In this document: one piece after another, positions 1-9,091 of the stretch
Numbering within the stretch: position 1 is the stretch's first letter
Layout of the letters: the number at the start of each line of letters is the position of its first letter
Origin: Blastococcus sp. TF02A-35
GTDB taxonomy: Bacteria > Actinomycetota > Actinomycetes > Mycobacteriales > Geodermatophilaceae
Reading direction: 5' to 3'
DNA: 64,000 nt
Assembly: GCF_004571075.1 (NCBI RefSeq)
Contig: NZ_SPQP01000003.1
Location: 62,001 to 126,000 of the forward strand
Notes under the pieces: model-generated
The model's database searches: none
Told to the model about the DNA's origin: nothing
The model's input: only the letters and a program-made list of their open reading frames with translations
Position numbers and translations under genes: made by a program

Positions 1-278
1 TTGAGCCGCCACGACCGCTTGACCGGGATCCACTGCCGGTCGGCGGCGGCGAGCGCCAGCTCCGCGGTGGTGATGGCCCGCTTCATCAGCGAGGTGTGCA
101 GGACGTCGGGGAGCAGGCCGTGCTCGGCGAGCAGCTCACCGCCGCGGGCGGCCTCGGCGCGCCCCTTCTCCGAGAGCGGGACGTCCACCCAGCCGGTGAA
201 GAGGTTGGCCTTGTTCCACTCGCTCTCGCCGTGGCGGAGCAGCACCAGCGTTCCCGTCGAGGTCGTCACGTCGGTCAT
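1..278 (-). CDS. gpmA: 2,3-bisphosphoglycerate-dependent phosphoglycerate mutase, N-terminal part (cut by window edge)
   Basis: Interconverts 3- and 2-phosphoglycerate in glycolysis/gluconeogenesis, in the cytoplasm. The first 92 residues are visible. Near the N-terminus they carry the phosphohistidine signature [10 protein letters not shown] followed by [13 protein letters not shown], typical of dPGM. The ATG at 278 is preceded on the minus strand by a GGGCAGG stretch. The C-terminal part lies beyond position 1. It is 35 nt downstream of the oxoamine synthase gene and may be co-transcribed with it. In M. tuberculosis gpm1 also sits close to mshA, which supports the assignment. The fragment alone does not show the second catalytic histidine. 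Confidence 0.93.
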   Translation of the reverse strand, partial: MTDVTTSTGTLVLLRHGESEWNKANLFTGWVDVPLSEKGRAEAARGGELLAEHGLLPDVLHTSLMKRAITTAELALAAADRQWIPVKRSWRL

Positions 279-313
279 CCTGCCCGACGGTGTCCGCGCA
301 GGCAGCAGGGCCG

Positions 314-1585
314 TCAGGCCAGCGCCATCTCCCACTCGCCGTCGCGCGCCCGGCGGACGGCCGCGGCCACGACCTGGGCCGCCTCGCGGAGCTGCTCGTC
401 GGTGTGGGTCGCCATGACGGTCAGCCGGAGGACGCCCTTGCCGCGCGGGACCGCCGGGTAGGCCACCGCGTTGGTGTAGACGCCGTCGTCGAAGCAGGCC
501 CGCCAGGCGCCCGCCGTGACCTCCTCGGCCCCGGTCGGGACAGCGATGACCGCGCCGCGGCCGGGCACGGGCTGCGCGCCGGCGTCGGCGAGCGCGGTGC
601 GCAGCAGCTCCCCGTTGCGCTGGAGCCGCGCGACCCGCTCGGGCTCGGCCCGCAGGATGCGGAGCGCGGCCAGGGCAGCGGCCACCGAGGCCGGGTCGTT
701 GGCCGCGCTGAACACGTAGGGCATGGCCCCGGCACGGATGCCGTCGGCGGCGGCCCGCGAGGTCATGACGGCGCCGCCCACGCTGGCCAGCGACTTGCTC
801 AGCGCCACGGTGACCGCGTCGACCCGGTCCAGCACGCCGAGCTGCTCGGCCGCGCCGCGCCCGCCGGCGCCGAGGACGCCGAGACCGTGCGCCTCGTCGA
901 CGACCAGCCGGGCGCCGTAGCGGTCGCACAGCGCCACGACGGCGTCCAGCGGCGCGAGCTCACCGGTCATCGAGTAGACGCCGTCCACGACGACGACGGC
1001 CCCGGCGCGCGCGTCGAGCCGCTCCAGCCGGGCGGCCAGCGAGTCGAGGTCGTTGTGCCGCCAGCGCACGACGCTGCCCCGGCTCGCCGCGGCGGCGGCG
1101 TGCAGGCTGGCGTGCACGTGGGCGTCGACGAGCAGGACGTCCTCCGGCCCGCAGACCGTGGACAGCAGCGCGAGGTTGGCGTTGACCCCGGACGAGGTGA
1201 GGACCGCCGCCTCGGTGCCGTAGTGGTCGGCGAGCTCCTCCTCGAGCTCGAGGTGCAGCGCGGTGGTCCCGTTGAGCACCCGGCTGCCCGAGGCCGAGGT
1301 GCCGTACCGCCGCAGCGCCACCGCCGCCGCCTCGACGACCCGCGGGTCACCGGCCAGGCCGAGGTAGTTGCCGGTGCCCAGGTTGATGCGGGCGCGGCCG
1401 TCGGCGTAGGTGGTGACCGGCAGCGGCGCCCCGCCGGTGGGGACGGAGTGGGTGGCGGCCCCGGCGTCGCTGTGCGCGCGCAGCAGGGCGGCCAGCGGGT
1501 TCTCCAGCAGCGGCGCGAACGGGTCGCGACGGCCTCGCAGGGCTCCGGTCGGGTCGGTACGGGTGGCGGCCGGGCCGTCGGTCAC
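314..1585 (-). CDS. PLP-dependent alpha-oxoamine synthase (8-amino-7-oxononanoate synthase / KBL family)
   Basis: Cytoplasmic PLP enzyme that condenses an amino acid with an acyl-CoA; BioF and 2-amino-3-ketobutyrate CoA ligase are the best-known members. Visible motifs are NYLGLAGDP near the N-terminus, VDEAHG (about residues 229-234) holding the PLP-contacting Asp and His, and VALSKSLAS with the Schiff-base Lys near residue 264. The 423 aa length is slightly longer than usual because of an N-terminal arm. I chose GTG 1585 because GGGAG lies 8 nt upstream; GTG 1600 is the alternative. No other biotin genes are nearby, so I do not assign bioF: substrate specificity cannot be read from the sequence. 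Confidence 0.85.
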   Translation of the reverse strand: MTDGPAATRTDPTGALRGRRDPFAPLLENPLAALLRAHSDAGAATHSVPTGGAPLPVTTYADGRARINLGTGNYLGLAGDPRVVEAAAVALRRYGTSASGSRVLNGTTALHLELEEELADHYGTEAAVLTSSGVNANLALLSTVCGPEDVLLVDAHVHASLHAAAAASRGSVVRWRHNDLDSLAARLERLDARAGAVVVVDGVYSMTGELAPLDAVVALCDRYGARLVVDEAHGLGVLGAGGRGAAEQLGVLDRVDAVTVALSKSLASVGGAVMTSRAAADGIRAGAMPYVFSAANDPASVAAALAALRILRAEPERVARLQRNGELLRTALADAGAQPVPGRGAVIAVPTGAEEVTAGAWRACFDDGVYTNAVAYPAVPRGKGVLRLTVMATHTDEQLREAAQVVAAAVRRARDGEWEMALA

Positions 1586-1692
1586 AGGTTGCACTCCCAC
1601 ACTTTGGACCGCGCGGATCCCCTCGCCGCGCGGTTACCCGGCCAGCCTGTGCGGATCGTGACTGAGCGTCAACGGTCTGGCGCGTGTTCACC

Positions 1693-3285
1693 TCAACGGG
1701 TGGCCGGGACCACCCGATCGCGGCGCCCCGGGAGCCAGATCAGCACGACGACGGTAGCGACCAGCGTCGCCGCCGCCGTGCCGATCGCGGTGACGTGCAT
1801 GGCGGAGACGAAGGCCTCCTGCGCCGGCCCGACGACCTCCGCCGCGGCCCTCGCCGCCTCCGGCCCGCCCTCGGCCTGCACCCGCCGCACGGCCTCGAGC
1901 GTCGCGACGATCGACTCGCCGGCCTCGTCCCGGACACCGGCCGGCAGGGCGTCGACCGTGCTGCCCAGGTGGGCGGCGTAGGAGCCGGCGAGGAGCGAGC
2001 CGAGGATCGCGACGCCGAGCGCACCGCCGACCTGGCGCACCGAGTTGTTGACCGCCGCGCCGGCGCCGGCCTTCTCGCGCGGCACGACCGACATGATCGA
2101 CTCGGTGGCCGGCGCCATCACCGTGCCCATCCCGACCCCCTGGACGGACAGCACGGCGAGGAGGACCCACACCGGCGTCGTCAGGTCCAGCAGCTGGACA
2201 CCGGCGAAGGACAGCGCGATCAGCAGGAAGCCGACGGCGCAGACGGCCTTCGCCCCGAAGCGCTCGGCCAGCCCGGAGCTCAAGGGAGCCATGACCGCCA
2301 TGCCGAGGGCCACCGGGATGAGCGCGGCACCGCTCTCCAGCGGGGTGAGCCCCCGCACGCCCTGCAGGTAGAAGACCAGGTAGAACGTCGCGCCCAGCAG
2401 GGCGAAGAAGTTCAGCCCGAGCGCCCCGGCCGCCGCGGAGAAGGCGGGGTTGCGGAAGAGCGAGACGTCGAGGGCCGGGTGGGCCGAGCGGCGCTGCAGC
2501 CAGACGAACAGCGCCAGCAGCACCAGCCCGCCCAGGAGCGGGACGAGCACCCTCGGCGTCGTCCACCCCTCGCCACCGCCGCCGCGGATGATCCCGTAGA
2601 CCAGCCCGGCCAGCGCCGCGATCGACAGCAGGACGCCGGGGACGTCGAGCCGGCCGGGGCTGGGGTCCCGCGACTCCGGGACGAAGGCGACGACGGCCAG
2701 GACCCCGAGGAGCGCCACCGGGACGCCCACGAGGAAGACCGCGCCCCACCAGAAGTGCTCGAGCACCGCACCCCCGGCCAGGGGGCCGCCGGCGACGGCG
2801 ATCCCCGCGGTGCCGGCCCAGACGCCGATGGCCCGCCCGCGCTCGCGCGGCGGGAAGACGTTGGTGATGACCGCGAGCGTGGTCGGCTGCACCGCCGCCC
2901 CGCCGACGCCCATGAGCGCCCGCCAGGCGATCAGCTCCAGCGCACTGTCGCTGAAGGCGGCGAGCACCGACCCGAGGGCGAAGATGCCCAGCCCGATGAG
3001 CAGGACCCGGCGGCGGCCGATCCGGTCGCCGATGACGCCCCAGGAGAAGAGCAGGCCGGCGAACACGAGGATGTAGGCGTCCACCGCCCACTGCAGCTCG
3101 CCCTGGGTGGCCCCCAGCTCGCGCTGGAGGGTCGGGATGGCGACGTTGAGGATCGTGTTGCCCATGATCACCACGAGCAGGCAGACCGTCATGGTGGCCA
3201 GCACCCACCAGCGGCGGGCGTAGCCCGGGCGCTCCTCCTCGCCGGGCGGCACCGCGCCCGGCTGCGACCGCTCGGTCGCCGTCAC
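1693..3285 (-). CDS. MFS drug-efflux transporter, DHA2 (14-TMS) family
   Basis: Predicted proton-coupled multidrug exporter of 530 aa in the cytoplasmic membrane. The sequence shows about 14 hydrophobic segments, the motif-A stretch GVIGDRIGRRRVLL after TM2, and WRALMGVGGAAVQPTTLA, typical of EmrB/QacA proteins. The GTG at 3285 overlaps the stop of the upstream ybjN gene as GTGA, indicating translational coupling. A longer in-frame reading running back to 3597 lies inside ybjN and was rejected. Its position as third gene of an mshA-ybjN-MFS operon suggests co-expression with mycothiol synthesis; export of mycothiol conjugates is only a speculation. Confidence 0.9.
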   Translation of the reverse strand: MTATERSQPGAVPPGEEERPGYARRWWVLATMTVCLLVVIMGNTILNVAIPTLQRELGATQGELQWAVDAYILVFAGLLFSWGVIGDRIGRRRVLLIGLGIFALGSVLAAFSDSALELIAWRALMGVGGAAVQPTTLAVITNVFPPRERGRAIGVWAGTAGIAVAGGPLAGGAVLEHFWWGAVFLVGVPVALLGVLAVVAFVPESRDPSPGRLDVPGVLLSIAALAGLVYGIIRGGGGEGWTTPRVLVPLLGGLVLLALFVWLQRRSAHPALDVSLFRNPAFSAAAGALGLNFFALLGATFYLVFYLQGVRGLTPLESGAALIPVALGMAVMAPLSSGLAERFGAKAVCAVGFLLIALSFAGVQLLDLTTPVWVLLAVLSVQGVGMGTVMAPATESIMSVVPREKAGAGAAVNNSVRQVGGALGVAILGSLLAGSYAAHLGSTVDALPAGVRDEAGESIVATLEAVRRVQAEGGPEAARAAAEVVGPAQEAFVSAMHVTAIGTAAATLVATVVVLIWLPGRRDRVVPATR

Positions 3286-3824
3286 GCCTCGCCGTCGGGG
3301 GCCGACGGGCGGCGGCTCGGGTCGGCGAAGGCCGCGAAGGCCTCCAGGTTGCGCAGCGACTCGCCGCGCTTCACCCGCCAGTCCCACTCCCGGCGGATCG
3401 AGGTGCCGAAGCCGATCTCGAGCATCGCGTTGAAGTGGTCGTCGGCATAGCTGAGCACCGCGCCGAGCAGCCGGTCGAGCTCCTCGGGGGTGACGGCGGC
3501 GTGCGGCAGCCGGCCGGTCAGGTAGACGTCGCCCACGGAGTCGATCGAGTAGGCGACGCCGTACATGCGGGCGTTGTGCTGCAGCAGGTAGGTCCACAGC
3601 TGCTCGCGGTTCTCATCGGGCTGGCGGCAGACGAAGGCCTCCACCCGCAGCGAGTGCTCCCCCACGACCAGCCCGCACACGGTCTTGAGCTTCTTGGTGC
3701 CCGGCAGGTCGACCAGCCAGGTGCCGGGGGCGGGGTGCTCGTGCACCAGCTCGCTGTCCCGGAGCGTCTGGTCGATGACGGCGTCGAGCTCGGCCGTGCT
3801 CCTCGTCCCCGCGGGTCGGCTCAC
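3282..3824 (-). CDS. YbjN-domain protein encoded directly after mshA
   Basis: Small cytoplasmic protein of 180 aa with the YbjN / T3SS-chaperone-like alpha-beta fold. Recognisable segments are [17 protein letters not shown], a [12 protein letters not shown] stretch and [15 protein letters not shown]. Its molecular function is unknown. In mycobacteria the equivalent gene (Rv0487) follows mshA, and here GTG 3824 overlaps the mshA stop (GTGA) while its own stop overlaps the next gene, so the three are translationally coupled. The conserved pairing suggests a role linked to mycothiol synthesis or sugar-nucleotide supply, but nothing in the sequence proves this. Confidence 0.85.
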   Translation of the reverse strand: MSRPAGTRSTAELDAVIDQTLRDSELVHEHPAPGTWLVDLPGTKKLKTVCGLVVGEHSLRVEAFVCRQPDENREQLWTYLLQHNARMYGVAYSIDSVGDVYLTGRLPHAAVTPEELDRLLGAVLSYADDHFNAMLEIGFGTSIRREWDWRVKRGESLRNLEAFAAFADPSRRPSAPDGEA

Positions 3825-5206
3825 CGGGCGACCTCCAGGCCGGGCAGCGAGCGCAGCGGGCCGCCGGGGCGCCGCTCGCGGGCCGGGCGGGGCGGCGCGG
3901 CGGCCATCTCGGCGGCGGCGGAGGCGTAGGCCTCGACCAGCGCGTCGACGGTGCGCTCCCAGGAGAACCGGGCGGCGTGCCGCCGCGCGCCGGCGGCCAG
4001 CAGCTCCCGGCGGGCGAGCACCGCCCGTACGGCCGCCGCGTAGTCGGCCGGGTCGTGGCCGGGGACCAGGACGCCGGAGACGCCGTCGCGCACGGCCGTC
4101 GGCAGCCCGCCCACCGCGGCGGCGACCACGGGCGTCCCGCAGGCCTGGGACTCCAGGGCCACCAGCCCGAAGGACTCGTTGTGGCTCGGCACGACGGTGA
4201 CGTCGGCGGCCCGGTAGAAGTGCGCCAGCCGCTCGGGGGGCTGCGGCGGGTGGAAGCGGACGACGTCGGTGATGCCGAGCCCGGCCGCCAGCTGCTCGAG
4301 CTGGCGCGGGGCGTCCAGGCCGCTGCCGCTGGGGGCGCCGACCACGTGCACCTGCAGGCGGGAGCGCAGCCCCGGGTCGTCGGCGAGCATCCGGGCGGCG
4401 GTGTGCAGCAGGACGTCGGGCGCCTTGAGCGGCTGGATGCGCCCCACGAACAGCAGCACGACGGCGTCCTCGGCCACCCCGACCGCACGCCGGGACGCGA
4501 CCCGGCTGCCCGGCGCGAAGCGGTCCAGGTCCACCCCGGGCGGGACGACGAGCGTGCGCGCGGGGTCGGCGCCGTAGAGGCGCACCAGCTGGCGGGCCTC
4601 CTCGTCGGTGTTGGCGATCAGCCGGTCGGCCTCGGCGACCACCTGCTCCTCGCCGATGACGCGCGAGCGCGGCTCGGGGCGGTCGCCGGCGGCCAGCGCC
4701 TCGTTCTTGACCTTGGCCAGGGTGTGCGCGGTGTGCACCAGCGGCACGCTCCACCGGTCCCGCGCCAGCCAGCCCACCTGGCCGGACAGCCAGTAGTGCG
4801 AGTGCACGAGGTCGTAGTAGCCCGGCTCGTGCTGGGCCTCCTCGCGCAGCACGGCGGCGGTGAACGCGCACAGCTGCGCGGGGAGCTCCTCCTTGCCCAG
4901 GCCCTCGAAGGGGCCGGCGCTGACGTGGCGGACCGTCACGCCCGGGCTCATCTCCACGACCGGCGGCAGGTCGCTGGAGGTCGCGCGGGTGAACACGTCG
5001 ACGGCGATGCCACGGGCGGCGAGCCGCCGGGAGACCTCGACGACGTAGACGTTCATGCCCCCGGCGTCACCGGCACCGGGCTGGTCGAGCGGGCTGGTGT
5101 GCACCGAGAGCGTCGCCACCCGCCGGGGCAGGCCGGGGCCTGGGAAGCGGCGAGCGGGCACCCTGCGACCTCCCGCTCTGCGCTTCACGGGGCGCACACG
5201 ACGCAC
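3821..5206 (-). CDS. mshA: D-inositol-3-phosphate glycosyltransferase MshA
   Basis: First step of mycothiol biosynthesis: transfers GlcNAc from UDP-GlcNAc to 1-L-inositol-1-phosphate. GT4 glycosyltransferase of 461 aa (M. tuberculosis MshA is 480 aa). Family-specific stretches include HTSPL (residues 36-40), [10 protein letters not shown] (46-55), [28 protein letters not shown] and [18 protein letters not shown] in the nucleotide-binding half. GTG 5206 has AGGAG six nt upstream (5213-5217); a second GTG at 5197 is possible. The divergent SDR gene starts only 43 nt away. Together with mshD at 26.2 kb this shows the organism makes mycothiol. Confidence 0.96.
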   Translation of the reverse strand: MRRVRPVKRRAGGRRVPARRFPGPGLPRRVATLSVHTSPLDQPGAGDAGGMNVYVVEVSRRLAARGIAVDVFTRATSSDLPPVVEMSPGVTVRHVSAGPFEGLGKEELPAQLCAFTAAVLREEAQHEPGYYDLVHSHYWLSGQVGWLARDRWSVPLVHTAHTLAKVKNEALAAGDRPEPRSRVIGEEQVVAEADRLIANTDEEARQLVRLYGADPARTLVVPPGVDLDRFAPGSRVASRRAVGVAEDAVVLLFVGRIQPLKAPDVLLHTAARMLADDPGLRSRLQVHVVGAPSGSGLDAPRQLEQLAAGLGITDVVRFHPPQPPERLAHFYRAADVTVVPSHNESFGLVALESQACGTPVVAAAVGGLPTAVRDGVSGVLVPGHDPADYAAAVRAVLARRELLAAGARRHAARFSWERTVDALVEAYASAAAEMAAAPPRPARERRPGGPLRSLPGLEVAR

Positions 5207-5249
5207 CCCTGTCTCCTGCCCATCCTGCAACAGCGCGAGGATGGCCCGC

Positions 5250-6035
5250 ATGCCCGACCCCGCAGACCTCACCCGGTCCGAGCACTCCCCCCTCCCCGGA
5301 CGCGGCCGCACCGCCGTCGTCACCGGTGCCTCCAGCGGCATCGGTGCCGCCACCGCCGCCCGCCTGGCCGCCGAGGGGTTCGACGTCGTCCTCGGGGCCC
5401 GCCGGGTCGACCGGCTCGAGGAGCTGGCGGCCTCGACCGGCGCCCGGGCCCTGCCGCTGGACCTCACCGACGCCGGCTCCGTGGCGGCCTTCGCCGAGGC
5501 GCTGGACCGGGTCGACGTGCTGGTCAACAACGCCGGCGGGGCGTTCGACGCCAACCGCGTCGAGGACGCCGACCTGGAGTCCTGGGCGCGCACCTACGAC
5601 GTCAACGTGCTCGGGACGGTGCGGCTCACCAAGGCGCTCCTGCCGGCGCTGAGGGCGTCCGGCGCCGGCGACGTCCTGTTCGTCAGCTCGACCGCCGGGC
5701 TGGTCACCTACGAGGGCGGGAGCTCGTACACGGCGGCCAAGCACGGCGTGCACGCCCTCGCCGGGGCGCTGCGGCTGGAGCTGGTGGGCGAGCCGGTGCG
5801 GGTCATCGAGGTCGCGCCGGGGATGGTGCACACCGACGAGTTCTCGCTCAACCGGCTGGGCTCCCAGGAGAAGGCCGACGCCGTCTACCGGGGTGTGCGG
5901 GAGCCGCTGGTGGCCGAGGACGTCGCCGACTGCATCGCATGGGCGCTCACCCGGCCGCACCACGTCAACATCGACCTCATGGTGGTCCGCCCCCGCGCCC
6001 AGGCCGCCCAGCACAAGGTCGCCCGCGACGCCTGA
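5250..6035 (+). CDS. short-chain dehydrogenase/reductase (SDR family)
   Basis: NAD(P)-dependent oxidoreductase of 261 aa with a classical Rossmann fold. Visible motifs are the dinucleotide-binding TGASSGIG near residue 26, the NNAG motif, and the catalytic pattern with Ser in FVSSTAG and Tyr/Lys in SYTAAKHG. The arginines in GARRVDR after beta-2 favour NADP(H). ATG 5250 is preferred because GAGG lies nine nt upstream; ATG 5241 abuts it. It is divergent from mshA, as the SDR gene Rv0484c is placed near mshA in mycobacteria. The substrate is unknown. Confidence 0.88.
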   Translation: MPDPADLTRSEHSPLPGRGRTAVVTGASSGIGAATAARLAAEGFDVVLGARRVDRLEELAASTGARALPLDLTDAGSVAAFAEALDRVDVLVNNAGGAFDANRVEDADLESWARTYDVNVLGTVRLTKALLPALRASGAGDVLFVSSTAGLVTYEGGSSYTAAKHGVHALAGALRLELVGEPVRVIEVAPGMVHTDEFSLNRLGSQEKADAVYRGVREPLVAEDVADCIAWALTRPHHVNIDLMVVRPRAQAAQHKVARDA

Positions 6036-6124
6036 GCCACCCGCGGTCCGCGCTGCGGGTCCCGGCCGGCGACCCGGTCGCGGCGGGGGTTGACCCGCGT
6101 CACCGAGCCTGGAGCCGGACCACA

Positions 6125-6162
6125 GCGCGGCTCGACGGCCGGTGGCGCGGGTCGAGCCGCGC
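6125..6162. terminator. bidirectional hairpin between the SDR gene and the murB operon
   Basis: A perfect 12-bp inverted repeat: the left arm at 6125-6136 and its exact complement at 6151-6162 enclose a 14-nt loop. It lies in the 156-nt gap between two convergent transcription units, where a terminator is expected. There is no U-tract, which is common in high-GC actinobacteria. Confidence 0.6.
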
Positions 6163-6191
6163 GCCGAGAGCCCGCGCGGAGCGAGCCGAGG

Positions 6192-6314
6192 TCAGCCCTC
6201 CGCGAGCAGCCTGCGGGTCCACTCCTCGTCGCTCGCCTGCCCGCTCGGACTGGGCTCGGGAGCGGAGAGCACCGCGTAGAGGGCGCGCAGCCGCGCCTGC
6301 CGGTCGTCGGTCAC
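6192..6314 (-). CDS. 40-aa hypothetical protein coupled to murB
   Basis: A short reading frame whose GTG start overlaps the murB stop codon as GTGA (6311-6314), the same coupling seen at many confirmed gene junctions in this window. The product is 40 aa, soluble and charged, beginning VTDDRQARLRALYAVL and ending WTRRLLAEG, with no membrane segment or known motif. A hairpin terminator follows downstream. I cannot assign a function. The coupling and good codon usage argue for a real gene; the small size keeps confidence moderate. Confidence 0.5.
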   Translation of the reverse strand: MTDDRQARLRALYAVLSAPEPSPSGQASDEEWTRRLLAEG

Positions 6315-7318
6315 GGCCGCACCGCCGTCGGCTCGCGCTCGAGCGTGACGCCGAACCTCTCCTGCGCGGTCGCCACGATCCGGTCGGCGAAGGCGAGCAG
6401 CTCGGCGGCGGTGGCGCCGTCCTCGGTGGTCAGCGCCAGGCTGTGCCGGGACGACGTCCCGACCCGGCCCTCGCGGGTGCCGCGGCCGAACCCGGAGTGC
6501 TGCACCAGCCAGGCGGCGCTCAGCTTGACCAGGCCCTCACCCGCCGGCCAGCTCGGGCAGCCCTCGACCGCGCGCTCGGCCGGGACGATCGGGTTGGTGA
6601 AGAACGACCCGGCGCTGCGGCTGTCGGGGTCCGCGGGGTCCCAGACCATGCCCTTGCCGCGGCGCAGCCCCAGGACCGCCTCGCGGACGTCGGCCAGCGG
6701 CGCCCGCTCGCCGATCTCCACCCCGAGGGTGCGCGCCAGCTCCGCGTACCCCACCGGGCGCGACAGCTCGCTGGGCTCCAGCGCGAACTCCACCTCCAGC
6801 ACGACGAACCGGCCGGGCTCCCGCTTGAGCCGGCTGTCGCGGTAGGCGAACCCGCACTCGGCCGGGGACAGCGTCCGCTCCGCCTTCTCGTGCCGGTCGT
6901 GGACCCGGACGGCGGTGATCGTCTGCGCGACCTCCTGGCCGTAGGCCCCGACGTTCTGCACCGGCGTCGCGCCCGTGGAGCCCGGGATGCCCGAGAGGGC
7001 CTCCATGCCGGCCAGCCGGTTCTCGACGGTGAAGGCGACCAGCGCGTCCCAGTCCTCCCCGGCCTGCACGGTCAGCCGGTCCCCGGTCCGCTCGATGCCC
7101 CGGGACCGGACGGCGACGACGTCGCCGGGCCAGCCCTCGTCGGGCGCGATCAGGTTGGAGCCGCCACCGATGAGCAGCAGCGGGCGTCCGGACTCGTCGG
7201 CGTCGCGGACCGCGGCCACCAGCTCGGCCGCCGTCTCCACCTCGACCAGCCGCTCGGCGGGGCCACCGACGGCGAGGGTGGTGAGCTCCGAGAGGGGGAC
7301 ATCCGATCGCACCTGCAC
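6311..7318 (-). CDS. murB: UDP-N-acetylenolpyruvoylglucosamine reductase
   Basis: FAD enzyme that reduces UDP-GlcNAc-enolpyruvate with NADPH to UDP-MurNAc, the second committed step of peptidoglycan synthesis. The FAD-binding domain shows TLAVGGPAERLVEV and LLIGGGSNLI; GIPGSTGATPVQNVGAYG is the MurB fingerprint, and RSAGSFFTNPIVP carries the catalytic Ser that protonates the intermediate. Length is 335 aa, typical of a type I MurB. GTG 7318 is taken as start, with GTG 7312 as an alternative. A methyltransferase gene is divergent. The M. tuberculosis murB (Rv0482) is likewise near mshA. Confidence 0.95.
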   Translation of the reverse strand: MQVRSDVPLSELTTLAVGGPAERLVEVETAAELVAAVRDADESGRPLLLIGGGSNLIAPDEGWPGDVVAVRSRGIERTGDRLTVQAGEDWDALVAFTVENRLAGMEALSGIPGSTGATPVQNVGAYGQEVAQTITAVRVHDRHEKAERTLSPAECGFAYRDSRLKREPGRFVVLEVEFALEPSELSRPVGYAELARTLGVEIGERAPLADVREAVLGLRRGKGMVWDPADPDSRSAGSFFTNPIVPAERAVEGCPSWPAGEGLVKLSAAWLVQHSGFGRGTREGRVGTSSRHSLALTTEDGATAAELLAFADRIVATAQERFGVTLEREPTAVRP

Positions 7319-7338
7319 CCCTCGACGGTAGCCGGGAC

Positions 7339-7355
7339 TACGCTCCCTCCCGGTG
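7339..7355 (+). promoter_or_regulatory. putative -10 element with near-leaderless start for the 7353 gene
   Basis: TACGCT at 7339-7344 matches the TANNNT -10 pattern and is followed 8 nt later by the GTG start at 7353, with no ribosome binding site between. This predicts a leaderless or very short-leader transcript. No convincing -35 was seen. Confidence 0.35.
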
Positions 7356-8216
7356 AGCGAGGCGGGCAACGAGCACAAGCGGCGGGCCTCGCTGTCTTCT
7401 CAGCCGCAGCGCAGGGCACCTCGCCTGGCTGCCGGCCGCGCCCGGGCGCTGGGCCTGCCGACCCGCGGGACCACCAACGCCAACCGGCTGCGCCGGGTCG
7501 ACCGCTGGCTCGTCGCGACGCAGGTCCCGCGGCTGCGCGACTCCGCGCGGCCCCTGGTCGTGGACCTCGGTTACGGCTCGTCCGCGGTGACCACGCTGGA
7601 GCTGGTGGAGCGGCTCGGCCCCGAGGTCGACCGCCTGGAGGTCGTGGGCCTGGAGATCGACCCCGAGCGCGTGAAGGCCGTCGAGGCGGACCGGGACCCG
7701 CCCCGGGTGGACTTCCGCGTCGGCGGCTTCGAGCTCGCCGGCCTGCAGCCGGTGGTGGTGCGCGCGTTCAACGTGCTGCGCCAGTACGACGAGGAGTCCG
7801 CGGCCCGGGCCTGGGACACCATGCGCGGCGCCCTGGCACCCGGCGGGCTGATCGTCGAGGGCACCTGCGACGAGTGGGGGCGCCGCTCGGCCTGGGTGGC
7901 GCTGGACGCCGACGGCCCGCTGACCCTCACCCTGTCGGCCCGGGTGTCGGACATCGCGACGCCGTCGGACCTGGCCGAGCGGCTGCCCAAGGCGCTGATC
8001 CACCACAACGTCCCCGGCCGGCCGGTGCACGAGTTCCTGAAGGCCTTCGACGCCGCCTGGGCCGCGGCGGCGGGGATGTCGACGTTCGGCCCCCGCCAGC
8101 GCTGGGCCGCCGCCGTCGAGGCGCTCGGCGAGCAGGGCTGGCCGCTGGTGGGGTCCAGCCGGCGCTGGCGGCACGGCGAGGTGACGGTGCGCTGGTCGGC
8201 CGTCGCCCCGGGCTGA
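7353..8216 (+). CDS. class I SAM-dependent methyltransferase-like protein
   Basis: Predicted cytoplasmic methyltransferase of 287 aa. The Rossmann motif I is VVDLGYGSSAVTTLEL, followed by GLEIDPERV (acidic residue that would bind the SAM ribose) and a carrier segment GALAPGGLIVEGTCDEWGRRS. An Arg-rich N-terminal arm of about 35 residues precedes the fold. The substrate is not identifiable. The next gene starts 4 nt after the stop and is also SAM/spermidine-synthase-like, so the pair is probably one operon. The start GTG lacks a Shine-Dalgarno sequence and follows a -10-like hexamer. Confidence 0.7.
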   Translation: MSEAGNEHKRRASLSSQPQRRAPRLAAGRARALGLPTRGTTNANRLRRVDRWLVATQVPRLRDSARPLVVDLGYGSSAVTTLELVERLGPEVDRLEVVGLEIDPERVKAVEADRDPPRVDFRVGGFELAGLQPVVVRAFNVLRQYDEESAARAWDTMRGALAPGGLIVEGTCDEWGRRSAWVALDADGPLTLTLSARVSDIATPSDLAERLPKALIHHNVPGRPVHEFLKAFDAAWAAAAGMSTFGPRQRWAAAVEALGEQGWPLVGSSRRWRHGEVTVRWSAVAPG

Positions 8217-8220
8217 GCCG

Positions 8221-9060
8221 GTGCGGATCCCGCCCGGGCCCACGCCCGTGGACGGTGGCACCGCGGAGCTGCTCGGCGACGCCGACCGCGACGGCGCCTG
8301 GGTGCTGATGCTCAACGGCACCCCGCAGTCGCACGTGGACCTCGACGACCCGGCGCACCTGGAGTTCGAGTACGTCCGGCGCATGGGCCACGTCCTCGAC
8401 CTCGCCGCCGAGCCGGGGGCCGCGCTCGACGTCGTGCACCTGGGCGGCGGGGCGCTCACCCTGCCCCGCTACGTCGCGGTGACCCGCCCCGGCTCCCGGC
8501 AGCGGGTGGTGGAGATCGACCAGCCGCTCACGGACCTGGTGCGCGAGCACCTGCCGCTCCCCCGCAACGCCCGCGTCCGGGTGCGGGCGGCGGACGCCCG
8601 CGAGGCGCTGCGGTCCATGCACCCCGGCAGCGCGGACGTCGTCATCACCGACGTCTTCGCCGGGGCCCGCACACCGGCGCACCTCACCAGCGCGGAGTTC
8701 GCCGCCGAGGTCGCACGGGTGCTGCGCCCCGGCGGGGTCTACGCCGCCAACGTGGCCGACGGCCCGCCGCTGCGCTTCGCCCGCGCCCAGGTCGCGACGC
8801 TGCGGACGGCGTTCCGGCACGTGTGCCTGCTCGCCGAGCCGGGCACCCTGCGCGGCCGCCGCTTCGGCAACCTCGTCGCGGTCGCCTCCGACGTCGAGCT
8901 GCCGCTCGCCGCGCTCACCCGCGCCTGCGCCCGCGACCCCATGCCCTCGCGCGTGGTCGACGGCGAGGACCTCGACCGGTTCGTCGGCAAGGTGGGACCG
9001 GTGTCCGACGCCGAGGCCCAGCCCTCGCCCGAGCCGCCGGCGGGCGTCTTCGGCCGCTGA
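8221..9060 (+). CDS. spermidine synthase-like protein (PABS fold)
   Basis: A 279-aa protein of the polyamine-biosynthesis fold. Its core VVHLGGGALTLPRYVAV matches motif I of spermidine synthases, VVEIDQPL supplies the acidic ligand, ADAREALRSM and VVITDVFAGARTPAHLTSAEF follow in order, then VARVLRPGGVYAANVADG. The catalytic Asp pattern DSSDP of true spermidine synthases is replaced by TDVFAG, so polyamine synthase activity is doubtful; many actinobacterial relatives are annotated as spermidine synthase by fold only. It follows the previous methyltransferase gene by 4 nt, with GTG as start. Confidence 0.75.
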   Translation: MRIPPGPTPVDGGTAELLGDADRDGAWVLMLNGTPQSHVDLDDPAHLEFEYVRRMGHVLDLAAEPGAALDVVHLGGGALTLPRYVAVTRPGSRQRVVEIDQPLTDLVREHLPLPRNARVRVRAADAREALRSMHPGSADVVITDVFAGARTPAHLTSAEFAAEVARVLRPGGVYAANVADGPPLRFARAQVATLRTAFRHVCLLAEPGTLRGRRFGNLVAVASDVELPLAALTRACARDPMPSRVVDGEDLDRFVGKVGPVSDAEAQPSPEPPAGVFGR

Positions 9061-9079
9061 GGACCGCGCCCGCCGGCCG

Positions 9080-9085
9080 TAGGGT
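9080..9085 (+). promoter_or_regulatory. -10 element of a probable leaderless pspC mRNA
   Basis: TAGGGT at 9080-9085 lies six nt before the ATG at 9092 without a Shine-Dalgarno sequence, so transcription would start at or next to the start codon. Confidence 0.4.
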
Positions 9086-9091
9086 GGGCGG

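Noticed and set aside
3977-8308. 1443-codon plus-strand open frame
   Set aside because: Antisense shadow of mshA and murB and out-of-frame with the SDR; composition is Arg/Gly/His/Pro noise typical of open frames in very GC-rich DNA.
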